Assembly (NCBI GenBank): GCA_026225115.1
Contig: JAMFSE010000021.1
Coordinates: forward strand, 1-50,592
Origin: Rhodovastum atsumiense
GTDB taxonomy: Bacteria > Pseudomonadota > Alphaproteobacteria > Acetobacterales > Acetobacteraceae
DNA: 50,592 nucleotides
Reading direction: 5' to 3'
Shown: piece after piece, positions 1 to 11,337 of the stretch
How positions within the stretch are numbered: position 1 is the first letter of the stretch
Layout: the number at the start of each line of letters is the position of its first letter
The notes under the pieces: model-generated
Told to the model about the DNA's origin: nothing
The model's input: only the letters and a program-made list of their open reading frames with translations
The model's database searches: none
Translations under genes and position numbers: made by a program

Positions 1-280
1 CCCGGCGTGCCGCCCCTATTTGGTCTTGCTCCCGGTGGGGTTTGCCCTGCCGCTTCCGTTACCGGTCGCGCGGTGGGCTCTTACCCCACCGTTTCACCCT
101 TGCCTGCCTGGTTTGCCGTCCGAAGACGGGCCCGACCGGCGGTTTGTTTTCTGTGGCACTTTCCCTGGGGTCGCCCCCGCCGGCTGTTAGCCGGCACCGT
201 ATTCCCGTGGAGCCCGGACTTTCCTCCACCAGGGTTTTATCCCCGGCAGCGGCCGTCCGACCGTCTGGATGGCGGACCGA
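1..280 (-). ncRNA. rnpB: RNase P RNA (bacterial class A), 3' end outside the window
   Basis: This is the catalytic RNA of RNase P, which matures tRNA 5' ends. Read on the minus strand it shows the hallmark block GGAGGAAAGTCCGGGCTCC at about 211-230, then CACAGAAAAC, GGTAAGAGCCCACCG and GCAAGACCAAATAGGGG in the usual order. The 5' end is placed near 280, where the probable P1 5' strand (GGTCCGCCATCC, 267-278) begins. The 3' part with the P1 partner lies beyond base 1, so the gene is partial because of the window edge. Open frames crossing this stretch are fortuitous. Confidence 0.95.
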
Positions 281-302
281 TTGCGCCTTGATTCTGATCC
301 GG

Positions 303-962
303 TCAACTCCGCAGCGCTGCCGCCCGGCCTGCGGTGGCCACATCCGCCTCGCCGGTGACCTGATCGGGAAGGAAATGCCGCTGAAAAGCGGTGATCACCG
401 CCGGCAACGGCAGCGTTACATCATAGCCGATTGCCGCCAGATCGGCGGGAATATCTCCCGGCGGGGCAAAATCATCCGTCCAGACACCGACCCCCTGCCC
501 GGCCAGGTATTTCCACGGAAACAGTTCGCCGGGGTCTTGCTTGCGGTCAGGCGCGATATCCGAATGCCCGACCACATTATGCGCCGGTATCGGGTGGCGC
601 TGCAGAATCCCCCGGGCAAGCGCCAGCACCGCCGAGATCTGCGCCTCCGGAAACGCCCGGTATCCCCACTCATGCCCGGGATTCACGATCTCGATGCCAA
701 TCGAACTGTCGTTCAACGCCTGCATCCCGCGCCAATAGCTCACACCCGCATGCCAGGCCCGGAACTGCTCCTCGACCAGGCAATAGATCGTCCCGTCCTC
801 ATCAACCACGTAATGCGAAGACACCTTCGCCGCCGGATCGCATAACCGCTCCACCGCCGCGGCGCCGGTCTGCATGCCGGTATAATGCAGCACCAGATGC
901 TGAACCTCTCCCGTCCGGACGTCGAAATTCGGTGAAGGCGAGAAAATCACTTGTGCCGTCAA
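303..962 (-). CDS. AmpD-like N-acetylmuramoyl-L-alanine amidase with peptidoglycan-binding tail
   Basis: A 219-residue amidase of the Amidase_2 (zinc, T7-lysozyme-like) family that cleaves the MurNAc-L-Ala bond, in cell-wall recycling or turnover. Visible zinc ligands are the His in LHYTGM (near residue 26) and the His and Asp in VGHSDIAPDRKQDPG; GIEIVN supplies the usual Glu. Residues from about 165 look like a short peptidoglycan-binding domain (LAAIGY...VITAFQRHF). No signal peptide is seen, which favours a cytoplasmic AmpD-type role. The start is a TTG overlapping the djlA stop as TTGA, so it is probably translationally coupled to the upstream gene. The name ampD would be reasonable but is not certain because the family has several paralogues. 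Confidence 0.88.
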   Translation of the reverse strand: MTAQVIFSPSPNFDVRTGEVQHLVLHYTGMQTGAAAVERLCDPAAKVSSHYVVDEDGTIYCLVEEQFRAWHAGVSYWRGMQALNDSSIGIEIVNPGHEWGYRAFPEAQISAVLALARGILQRHPIPAHNVVGHSDIAPDRKQDPGELFPWKYLAGQGVGVWTDDFAPPGDIPADLAAIGYDVTLPLPAVITAFQRHFLPDQVTGEADVATAGRAAALRS

Positions 963-1735
963 AGCTTCCGCTCGCGTTTGATCACGTCATAAGCGGCATT
1001 GATCCGCGCCACCCGGTCCGAGGCGGCGGCGATGAATTCCGGCGGCACGCCTTTGGATGCCAGGCTATCCGGATGATTTTCCCGCATCAGCGTCATCCAG
1101 CGGGTACGGATCGCCTCGCTTGTCGCCTGCCGGTCCACGTCCAGCACTTTATAGGGATCGCCCTCCATGCCGGCGGCGAAGCTGCCCTGGCCGGCGCGCC
1201 GGGCTGCATCCGGCGCCAGGCCGAACGCCTGCGCCACCCGCTGCAGATAGTCCGCCTCGCGGCCGTTCATCGGGCCATCGGCGCGGGCAATCTGGTGGAG
1301 CCCGGCCAGCACCTGTTCCAGCAGCCCGCGATTATCCGAAAAAACCTCGCCCAGCTGCTGGGCGTAGGATTCGAAGCCGTCGGCGCTATCGCGCGCCTGG
1401 TCGAACATGCGGCCGACCTCACGCACGTTTTCCTCGGGAATTCTGAAGCTGCGCTTGAAGGCGTCGATTTCCGCGCGGTTCACCTGGCCGTCGCATTTCG
1501 CCAGCTTCGCGGCCAGCACGGTCACGCTGATGGCAAATAATTGCTCGCGCCGCCCCAGCAAAGCGGCAAACCGGGCGGTATCGAACGGCATCGCGTTGCC
1601 AAGGCGCCCCGCCACATTCGGCAGCCCGCCCTGGTCGGCAGCGTGGCCCAAGGCGGCGCCAAACAGCGCGCCCACCGGCCCACCCATCGCAAAACCCGCG
1701 ACGCCGCCGAGAATCTTCCCCCAATAGCTCATCAT
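959..1735 (-). CDS. DjlA-like protein: TerB domain plus C-terminal J domain
   Basis: A 258-residue co-chaperone-like protein. The N-terminus is a Gly/Ala-rich hydrophobic segment (GGVAGFAMGGPVGALFGAALG, residues about 9-30) like the membrane anchor of DjlA. A TerB-type helical domain follows at about 55-170. A J domain sits at about 190-258 with the HPD tripeptide (ENHPDS) that stimulates DnaK ATPase. The order anchor-TerB-J matches DjlA. It is the first gene of a two-gene minus-strand unit with the amidase, and its TGA overlaps the amidase TTG. Either of two adjacent ATGs (1735 or 1732) could be the start. Confidence 0.88.
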   Translation of the reverse strand: MMSYWGKILGGVAGFAMGGPVGALFGAALGHAADQGGLPNVAGRLGNAMPFDTARFAALLGRREQLFAISVTVLAAKLAKCDGQVNRAEIDAFKRSFRIPEENVREVGRMFDQARDSADGFESYAQQLGEVFSDNRGLLEQVLAGLHQIARADGPMNGREADYLQRVAQAFGLAPDAARRAGQGSFAAGMEGDPYKVLDVDRQATSEAIRTRWMTLMRENHPDSLASKGVPPEFIAAASDRVARINAAYDVIKRERKL

Positions 1736-1842
1736 CGTCTCATATCATGCCGCAACCGCAGTTTCCAAAGGGCAAACTTGTGCGGTCTTGAACCCATTCG
1801 CACAATCATACATCAACCAATTCATTCTTTTAGGCGGGGTTT

Positions 1843-5439
<3,597 letters not shown>

Positions 5440-5449
5440 CCAGCCTTGC

Positions 5450-8356
5450 ATGACCCTGAAGCCTGAAGCCCGCAAATTGGTATCGAAAAAAAATCTGCTC
5501 TGGGCCGTCCCGCTGGCGCTCGCCGCCGTGCTCATCTGCGCGGTTCTGGCGCTGCCGGGTCTCGTCTCGTCGGGCTACCACCGCGCCACCATCGAGGCGC
5601 TGGCCTCCTCGCTCACCGGCCGGACCGTCCATATCAACGGCAAGCTCTCGCTGGCGCTGCTGCCGCATCCGGAATTCATCGCCGGCGACATCACCATCAC
5701 CAGCCCGGACCACGAGGTCATCACCGCCGCGTCGCTGACGCTCGATATCGCCCCGATCCCGCTGCTGCGCGGCCAGATTTCTGCCCGCGCGATCACGCTT
5801 CAGTCGCCGCACATCGCTCTGCCCTGGCCGCTGCCCGGCGGTGCCGCGGCAATCGCGCCGCCGACATGGCTCACCACCTTGCACGCCCAGATCAATGACG
5901 GCCAGATCAGCCTGGGCGCCGCCAATTTCACCCATGTATCGGCGGATATTTTTACCGGCGGCCAGGGCACTTTCTCGATCTCCGGCAACGGCAACCTGGC
6001 CGGCGCGCCCATCACGCTCTCGCTGAGCTTCGGCACCATTTCGGCCGTCGGCAGCACGCCACTCACTTTGGATGTTCAAACCAATAACGCCGCCAAACTG
6101 CAGGCGCATGTCGCCGGCAAATTCGACGCCTCGAGCCGGCTTGCCGGCTCCGCCAGTTTCAGCGCCGCCACGCTGAACTGGCTGGACCCGTCGCTTTCGC
6201 AACCGCTCACCGGTACCGCCAGCATCACTGCGGATCCGCAACAAATTCTGCTATCCGGCCTCAAAATGCAGCAGGGCCACGCAAGCCTTGCGGGCACCGC
6301 CACCCTCAGCCTGCCGCAGCCGGCGCTGAGCCTGCTGCTGACCGGCAAAAACCTGACGCTGCCGCCGGCAATTCTGCATGGTGCGGCAGGATTTCCACTC
6401 CTGCCCACGCATCTGACGCTGGATGCCGTCAATTCCACCATCGCCACGCATCCTCACGTCATCATCGCGCATCTGCGCACCAGCATGGATTTCGGCGCCA
6501 ACGGCATCGGTATCTCCGCTTTCACCGCAAGCCTGCCGGGCGCCGAGATCTCCCTCTCCGGCACGGTCGATCGCGCCGGCAATCTGCAGGCGGCATCCAG
6601 TTTCACCAGTACGGATCTGAACAGCCTCGGCGGGCCGGGCAACGCATTTCCCGCCCCCTGGACCAACGCTTGCCTGAAATTCACCCTGGGCGGCACAGCG
6701 GATCACCTGACGCTCGATCGGATCAGCGGCAATTTCGGCCCGGCAACCCTCAGCGGCTCGGCGGTGCTGACGGATTGGCGCAGTGTCGGCGGCCAGTTGC
6801 ATTTCGACCAGCTTGATCTGACCCCCTTCGTTGCATTGCTGCGCAGCTCGCCCGGCGCTTTTTCGTCTCCCGGATGGTCCAGCGATTTCGAAATCACCGC
6901 CGATCGCGCCAGTATCGATAAAATCCCGCTGATCCATTTGCTGGCCGACGCCAGCCTCGGCCGGCAAGTGATCGTCCGTAGGCTATCGGCCTCGGTCTAC
7001 AGTGGTATTGCCGCCGCCAGCTTCACGCTTTCGGGACGGACCGCCCCGGCGCAGATCGCCTCCGCCAGGGCCATTCTGGCATTGCCCTCGGCGGCGCCGA
7101 TCGCAGCTCTATTGCCCGCCGCCTTCCGGCCGCCGCCGGCGCTGACCAAGGCGCCGCTGGCGTTCTCTTTCCTGGCGGCCGGTCCTGCCAATGCCGTCGC
7201 CACCAGCGCCAGCCTTACCCTGGGCGAAGTGGACGTTACCGCGGCGCCGGTCATCGACCTCATCAACCAGACCGCCAGCGGCGCCTTCACCCTGCGGCAT
7301 CCGGACGCGATTGCCGCCTTCAAGGCATTTGGCCTCAACGCCGGCCTGCCCTGGCCCGGCGCCGGCTCCATCGCCTTGCGCGCCAGTATTCTGGTCTCCC
7401 CGGCGCAAACGGGGTTCTCCGATTTCGTCCTGTCGATGGGCGATCTGACCGCCAATGGCGCCCTCCTCCTTCGCGCCGATCATCAGCTCAACGGCCAGAT
7501 CGACGCCGACACGCTGGCACTGCCGCCAATCCCGGCGAATTTCACCTTGCCCTGGGCCTATCTCGCCAATCTCCAAGGCAAAATCGGGATTGCCGCCAAC
7601 CGCGCGCTCATGGCCGGCAACCAGATTCTCGGTCCAATCACCGCCGGCATTACGCTCCGCCCCGGCAAATTCGACCTCGCAGTCACCCAGGCCGCCCTGG
7701 CCGGCGGAAAAATCGACGGCGATTTTTCGGCGGCACTTCCGCCAGCCGCCGCGCCGGACATCGCGAAAACGCCAACGCCGCTCAAAACGGCTCCGCCGCC
7801 ATTACCCGCAATCGCCGCAAAATTCGAACTCACCGGCGCCGATGCCGCGGCATTCAACCTGCCCGTCAATTTTCCATTGGCCCTACCCAGCGGCACAATC
7901 AGCGCCGCCGTCGACCTCACCGCCAGCGGCTACACCCCGTCCGTCTGGCTGGCGACGCTCACCGGCAACGCCAGCCTGGCTGCGAAAAATGGTTCCATCA
8001 ATGGCTTTAATTTGCCCGCTTTGACGACCGCGCTGCAGGCGCCCAAACGCCGCCCCAGCCAATTGGTCGCCGCCAGCCTGACCGGCATCACCCCGTTCAC
8101 GACACTGAGCCTGACCACCAGCCTGACCAGCGGCATCGCCAACCTGACCGCCGCCAACCTAACCGCCCCAGGCGGCACCGCCACCGCCACCGGCAACATC
8201 GACCTGCCGGACACCGGCCTCACGCTATCATTAACGCTGCTACCGAACGTCCCAACCCCGCCGCAACTCACCCTGACCCTAGACGGCAGCTGGCGCAGCC
8301 CACGAAAAATCACAGCAATAAAACCAGCCCTAGCCTGGAAACCACCAGCTAAATAA
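5450..8356 (+). CDS. AsmA family envelope protein
   Basis: A 968-residue protein with one N-terminal membrane segment (LLWAVPLALAAVLICAVLALPG, about residues 14-35). The AsmA opening follows: HRATIEALASSLTGRTVHINGKL, LLPHPEFIAGDITI. The rest is a long beta-strand-rich periplasmic region rich in Ala, Leu, Thr and Gly, as expected for the bridge-like lipid transfer fold. AsmA-like proteins affect phospholipid movement and outer membrane composition, so a periplasmic, inner-membrane-anchored location is inferred. It lies 10 bp behind 5-oxoprolinase and is probably cotranscribed, with no obvious functional link. A 123-bp palindrome lies 20 bp after its stop. Confidence 0.85.
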   Translation: MTLKPEARKLVSKKNLLWAVPLALAAVLICAVLALPGLVSSGYHRATIEALASSLTGRTVHINGKLSLALLPHPEFIAGDITITSPDHEVITAASLTLDIAPIPLLRGQISARAITLQSPHIALPWPLPGGAAAIAPPTWLTTLHAQINDGQISLGAANFTHVSADIFTGGQGTFSISGNGNLAGAPITLSLSFGTISAVGSTPLTLDVQTNNAAKLQAHVAGKFDASSRLAGSASFSAATLNWLDPSLSQPLTGTASITADPQQILLSGLKMQQGHASLAGTATLSLPQPALSLLLTGKNLTLPPAILHGAAGFPLLPTHLTLDAVNSTIATHPHVIIAHLRTSMDFGANGIGISAFTASLPGAEISLSGTVDRAGNLQAASSFTSTDLNSLGGPGNAFPAPWTNACLKFTLGGTADHLTLDRISGNFGPATLSGSAVLTDWRSVGGQLHFDQLDLTPFVALLRSSPGAFSSPGWSSDFEITADRASIDKIPLIHLLADASLGRQVIVRRLSASVYSGIAAASFTLSGRTAPAQIASARAILALPSAAPIAALLPAAFRPPPALTKAPLAFSFLAAGPANAVATSASLTLGEVDVTAAPVIDLINQTASGAFTLRHPDAIAAFKAFGLNAGLPWPGAGSIALRASILVSPAQTGFSDFVLSMGDLTANGALLLRADHQLNGQIDADTLALPPIPANFTLPWAYLANLQGKIGIAANRALMAGNQILGPITAGITLRPGKFDLAVTQAALAGGKIDGDFSAALPPAAAPDIAKTPTPLKTAPPPLPAIAAKFELTGADAAAFNLPVNFPLALPSGTISAAVDLTASGYTPSVWLATLTGNASLAAKNGSINGFNLPALTTALQAPKRRPSQLVAASLTGITPFTTLSLTTSLTSGIANLTAANLTAPGGTATATGNIDLPDTGLTLSLTLLPNVPTPPQLTLTLDGSWRSPRKITAIKPALAWKPPAK

Positions 8357-8376
8357 ACTTACTCCAACCCAAGTCC

Positions 8377-8499
8377 GAGAATTCGCTGTGGTGAGTCAGC
8401 TGGGGCGATTTTTTCGGACCCGGAGCGGAGCGTACTTAATGTACGCGAGCACCGGAAGCCGAAAAAAGCGCCTCAGATGACCACCACAGTAGAATTCTC
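8377..8499. repeat. 123-bp near-perfect palindrome between convergent genes
   Basis: The two ends are GAGAATTC (8377-8384) and GAATTCTC (8492-8499). The arms pair along nearly their whole length, including CTGTGGTG/CACCACAG and a GCGATTTTTTCGG/CCGAAAAAAGCGC block. The centre is GCGTAC-TTAAT-GTACGC. It fills the gap between AsmA (plus) and the FYDLN gene (minus), whose TGA stop begins at the right end. As RNA, either strand would fold into one long hairpin with internal T-runs, so it could act as a two-way terminator or RNA stabiliser. It looks like a dispersed intergenic palindrome, but no second copy occurs in this window. Confidence 0.85.
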
Positions 8500-8818
8500 A
8501 CCGTTCGGGGTCGTCGTTTTCGGGTTGCACGTCGATATCCGCATCAATGACGTCGGCGTCATCGTCGATGTCATCGGCGTCTTCCAGAATATCCTCATCG
8601 TCGTCATCATCCACGACAACGTCATCGGGATCGGCCGGCACCGGCTTGACGACTTTCTTGGCCTCTTCGGGCAGCGGCGCCGAGCGCTTCAGCCGCGGCT
8701 GTTCGGCCGGCTGCTCGGTGGCGCAATTCGGGCAAGTTGCCGGGTTCTTGCCAAGGTCGAAAAACCGCGTGCCGCAGCTGACGCATGTATGCTTCTCACC
8801 GAGTTCCGGCTTGGCCAT
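8498..8818 (-). CDS. FYDLN acid domain protein (TIGR02300 family), zinc ribbon with acidic tail
   Basis: A 106-residue protein. The N-terminal zinc ribbon has two CxxC pairs (CVSCGTRFFDLGKNPATCPNC), the FFDL corresponding to the family's FYDLN. The C-terminal half is extremely acidic, with runs of Asp and Glu from about residue 65. The family is typical of Alphaproteobacteria and is commonly found beside aroA, as here, divergently transcribed. Its biochemical role is unknown. The start has a good ribosome binding site (AGAGGG, 4 nt before ATG). The stop codon coincides with the end of the 123-bp palindrome. Confidence 0.9.
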   Translation of the reverse strand: MAKPELGEKHTCVSCGTRFFDLGKNPATCPNCATEQPAEQPRLKRSAPLPEEAKKVVKPVPADPDDVVVDDDDDEDILEDADDIDDDADVIDADIDVQPENDDPER

Positions 8819-8915
8819 TTTACCCTCTTTTATCTACGCTGAATGCTAGGGGCGGCGCGATGCCATGCTCTGACAGCTATGTCAAACCAGTTGCAACGTG
8901 CTAAGCGGCGCCGTC

Positions 8916-10250
8916 ATGGACTCAACACCCCTCAGGCCCCTGAAAGCCTCCCGCCCCGCCGCCGCCCTGCACGGCGAGATCACGGTCCCCGGCGATAAAT
9001 CCATCAGCCACCGCGCCCTGATGTTCGGCGCGCTCGCGGTCGGCGAAACCCGCATCACAGGCCTGCTGGAGGGCGAGGATGTATTGCGCACGGCCGCCGC
9101 CATGCGCGCGCTCGGCGCCCGGGTTGAGCGCCGCGGCGCCGAATGGCTGGTGGCCGGACCCGGCATCGGCGGCCTCACTTCGCCGGATGACGTGCTGGAT
9201 ATGGGCAACTCCGGCACCGCCGCCCGGCTGCTCTGCGGCATCCTCGCCAGCCATGATATTTTTTCCGTAATGACCGGCGATGCCTCGCTCCGCAAACGCC
9301 CGATGCAGCGCGTGATCACGCCCTTGCGGGCCTGCGGCGCGCGGTTCACCGCCCGCACCGGCGACCGGCTGCCGCTGGCCATCCAGGGCGCGCGCGACGC
9401 TTTGCCGCTCAGCTACCGCCTGCCGGTTGCCTCGGCCCAGGTGAAATCCGCCGTCCTGCTGGCCGGTCTCAATGCCCGCGGCCTGACCGAGGTTGAAGAA
9501 CCCGAGCCCACCCGCGACCATTCGGAAAACATGCTCCGGCATTTCGGCGCCACCGTCACCGTCAGCCAGCACGGCAGCGCCCGCCATATTCAGCTGGTCG
9601 GCCAGCCGGAACTGCGCGCCGCCGATATCGCCGTCCCCGGCGACCCGTCTTCCGCAGCTTTCCCGCTGGTCGCCGCTTTGCTGGTCCCGGATTCCCGCAT
9701 CACGCTGAAGGCCATCGGCCTCAACCCATTGCGAACCGGCCTGTTTGCAACCTTACGCGAAATGGGGGCGGCGCTGACGATCCAAAATCCGCGTGTCCAG
9801 GGCGGCGAGTCCATTGGCGACCTCCGCGTCGAATACACCGCGCTCAGCGCCGTCGACGTGCCGCCCGGACGGGCCCCCAGCATGATCGACGAATACCCCA
9901 TCCTCGCCGTTGCCTGCGCCGCCGCGCGCGGCACCTCGCGCCTGCGCGGCCTGGCGGAACTGCGGGTCAAGGAGAGCGACCGCTTCACCGCGACCGCCGC
10001 CATGCTGGCCGCCGCCGGCGCCCGGGTCGAGGCCGAAGGCGATGACCTTATCATCCACGGCATGCCGGAAATTCCCGGCGGCGGCAGCGTTACGACGCAG
10101 ATGGACCACCGGCTGGCGATGAGCGCGCTGGTGCTGGGCCAGATCACCGCGGCGCCGATGACGATCGACGACTCGACCTTCATCGAAACCAGTTTCCCTG
10201 ATTTCACCAAGCTGATGCGCGGCCTGGGTGCGGCGATGTCGCCATTATGA
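8916..10250 (+). CDS. aroA: 3-phosphoshikimate 1-carboxyvinyltransferase (EPSP synthase), class II-like
   Basis: A 444-residue EPSP synthase, which joins shikimate-3-phosphate and PEP in aromatic amino acid synthesis. Recognisable blocks are PGDKSISHRALMFGAL, DMGNSGTAARLL, DASLRKRPMQRVITPLR, ASAQVKSAVLLAGLN, TRDHSENML, VPGDPSSAAFPLVAALLVP, RAPSMIDEYPILAVA and LRVKESDR. The spacing and wording match class II (CP4-like) enzymes better than the E. coli type. Residue 100 is Gly in NSGT, where the CP4 enzyme has Ala. The ATG at 8916 is chosen because family members start a few residues before this point; an in-frame GTG at 8898 is possible. cmk follows after 10 bp. Confidence 0.95.
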   Translation: MDSTPLRPLKASRPAAALHGEITVPGDKSISHRALMFGALAVGETRITGLLEGEDVLRTAAAMRALGARVERRGAEWLVAGPGIGGLTSPDDVLDMGNSGTAARLLCGILASHDIFSVMTGDASLRKRPMQRVITPLRACGARFTARTGDRLPLAIQGARDALPLSYRLPVASAQVKSAVLLAGLNARGLTEVEEPEPTRDHSENMLRHFGATVTVSQHGSARHIQLVGQPELRAADIAVPGDPSSAAFPLVAALLVPDSRITLKAIGLNPLRTGLFATLREMGAALTIQNPRVQGGESIGDLRVEYTALSAVDVPPGRAPSMIDEYPILAVACAAARGTSRLRGLAELRVKESDRFTATAAMLAAAGARVEAEGDDLIIHGMPEIPGGGSVTTQMDHRLAMSALVLGQITAAPMTIDDSTFIETSFPDFTKLMRGLGAAMSPL

Positions 10251-10260
10251 TCATCGCCCC

Positions 10261-10881
10261 ATGATCATCGCCATCGACGGCCCCGCCGCCGCCGGCAAGG
10301 GCACCCTGGCGCGGCGAATCGCAACCGCCCTCAACCTGCCCTATCTCGACACCGGGTTGCTTTATCGCGCCGTCGGCCGTCTGGTGCTGGACGCAGCGCA
10401 AGACCCCGCCGACCCGGCAGCCGCCACCGCCGCCGCCAAAGCCTTGACCGAGGAAGACCTGGTCCGCACCGATCTGCGTGGGCCGGACGCCGACAAGGCG
10501 GCAAGCCTGGTTGCCTCCATCCCCGGCGTGCGCGCCGCGCTGCTCGACTACCAGCGCCATTACGGCGACAGGAACGGCGCTGTGCTGGACGGCCGCGACA
10601 TCGGCACCATCGTCTTCCCGAATGCCGATATAAAACTTTTCGTCACCGCCAGTATCGATGCCCGGGCGCAACGGCGGCACAGCGAATTGCTACACCGCGG
10701 TGCAGCAATTTCGCTTGATGCAGTCAAGGAAGATTTAAAATCACGCGACGAAGCCGACCGGAACCGGGCGGCTGCCCCGCTCAAGCCCGCAGCGGACGCA
10801 ACCCTGTTCGACACAACGAACATGGACGCAGAAGCAGCATTTTTCCAAGCCCTTGAATTGATAAGAAACCCATCACGATAG
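10261..10881 (+). CDS. cmk: cytidylate kinase
   Basis: A 206-residue (d)CMP kinase that phosphorylates CMP and dCMP with ATP in nucleotide salvage and phospholipid-related CMP recycling. The P-loop GPAAAGKGT is at residues 7-15, YLDTGLLYRAVG follows, and the CMP-site block DGRDIGTIVFPNADIKLFVTAS is present. Upstream in-frame codons exist, but the ATG at 10261 gives the canonical N-terminus MIIAIDGPAAAGKG. It is probably cotranscribed with aroA. The rpsA that commonly follows cmk in proteobacteria is not here; an AT-rich regulatory region follows instead. Confidence 0.95.
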   Translation: MIIAIDGPAAAGKGTLARRIATALNLPYLDTGLLYRAVGRLVLDAAQDPADPAAATAAAKALTEEDLVRTDLRGPDADKAASLVASIPGVRAALLDYQRHYGDRNGAVLDGRDIGTIVFPNADIKLFVTASIDARAQRRHSELLHRGAAISLDAVKEDLKSRDEADRNRAAAPLKPAADATLFDTTNMDAEAAFFQALELIRNPSR

Positions 10882-10970
10882 CCGCAAGCGCACGGCAGTT
10901 CATATCATTATCAAGATGAAGCATTGCGTTTCGCGCGCTTTAAACAGCCGCGCCTCTATTCTACGCACCA

Positions 10971-10985
10971 TTAACATTTGATTAA
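10971..10985. promoter_or_regulatory. TTAA-N7-TTAA box (CtrA-type operator)
   Basis: The sequence is TTAACATTTGATTAA, an exact match to the bipartite CtrA recognition pattern of Alphaproteobacteria. It lies in an AT-rich stretch about 150 bp before the small membrane protein gene at 11134 and about 90 bp after cmk. Chance occurrence is low in such GC-rich DNA. Binding by CtrA, or by the CtrA-like protein encoded at 40675-41406, is inferred. Confidence 0.55.
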
Positions 10986-11133
10986 TTTGGGGAAGTGTCC
11001 AACCCAACCTACCGTGCGTGAAATTTGCATTGTTTACCAGAGGTTTAGATTTCAACTTTAATCATGGCGAATGCCGGACAAGTATTTTGCCAAATATTCC
11101 ACCCAGGATTCTCCGCTGGATGGGGGAAGAAAA

Positions 11134-11337
11134 ATGTTCTCGTTAAGCCACGGCCTGCCAACCGAATTCTCACAAAGACCATCCCGTGCCACCGATCGTG
11201 TTCAACCGCCGGCGAGCGGTCTTTGGCATGAAGGCAGACTGAACATGGGGCCCGCTCTTTGTCTCGCAGTGGCGATGTCGCTGCTGGGATGGGCCGTCAT
11301 TCTTACTGCCTTATATTTCCTTCGCACCCTGGTCTAA
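11134..11337 (+). CDS. small membrane protein of unknown function
   Basis: A 67-residue protein that I do not recognise. The N-terminal ~40 residues are polar (MFSLSHGLPTEFSQRPSRAT...). The C-terminus is one hydrophobic helix (LCLAVAMSLLGWAVILTALYFL), so it is probably a single-pass or tail-anchored inner membrane protein. The ATG at 11134 is preferred because GGGGGAAG lies 5 nt ahead; an in-frame ATG at 11071 would add 21 residues. The upstream region is unusually AT-rich for this window and holds a perfect CtrA-type box, so cell-cycle or motility-linked expression is possible. Its 3' end overlaps the convergent MFS gene by 27 bp. Confidence 0.6.
   Translation: MFSLSHGLPTEFSQRPSRATDRVQPPASGLWHEGRLNMGPALCLAVAMSLLGWAVILTALYFLRTLV

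Noticed and set aside
10882-11070. Missing rpsA after aroA-cmk as a sign of rearrangement
   Set aside because: Gene order after cmk varies among Alphaproteobacteria; absence here is not evidence of a breakpoint.
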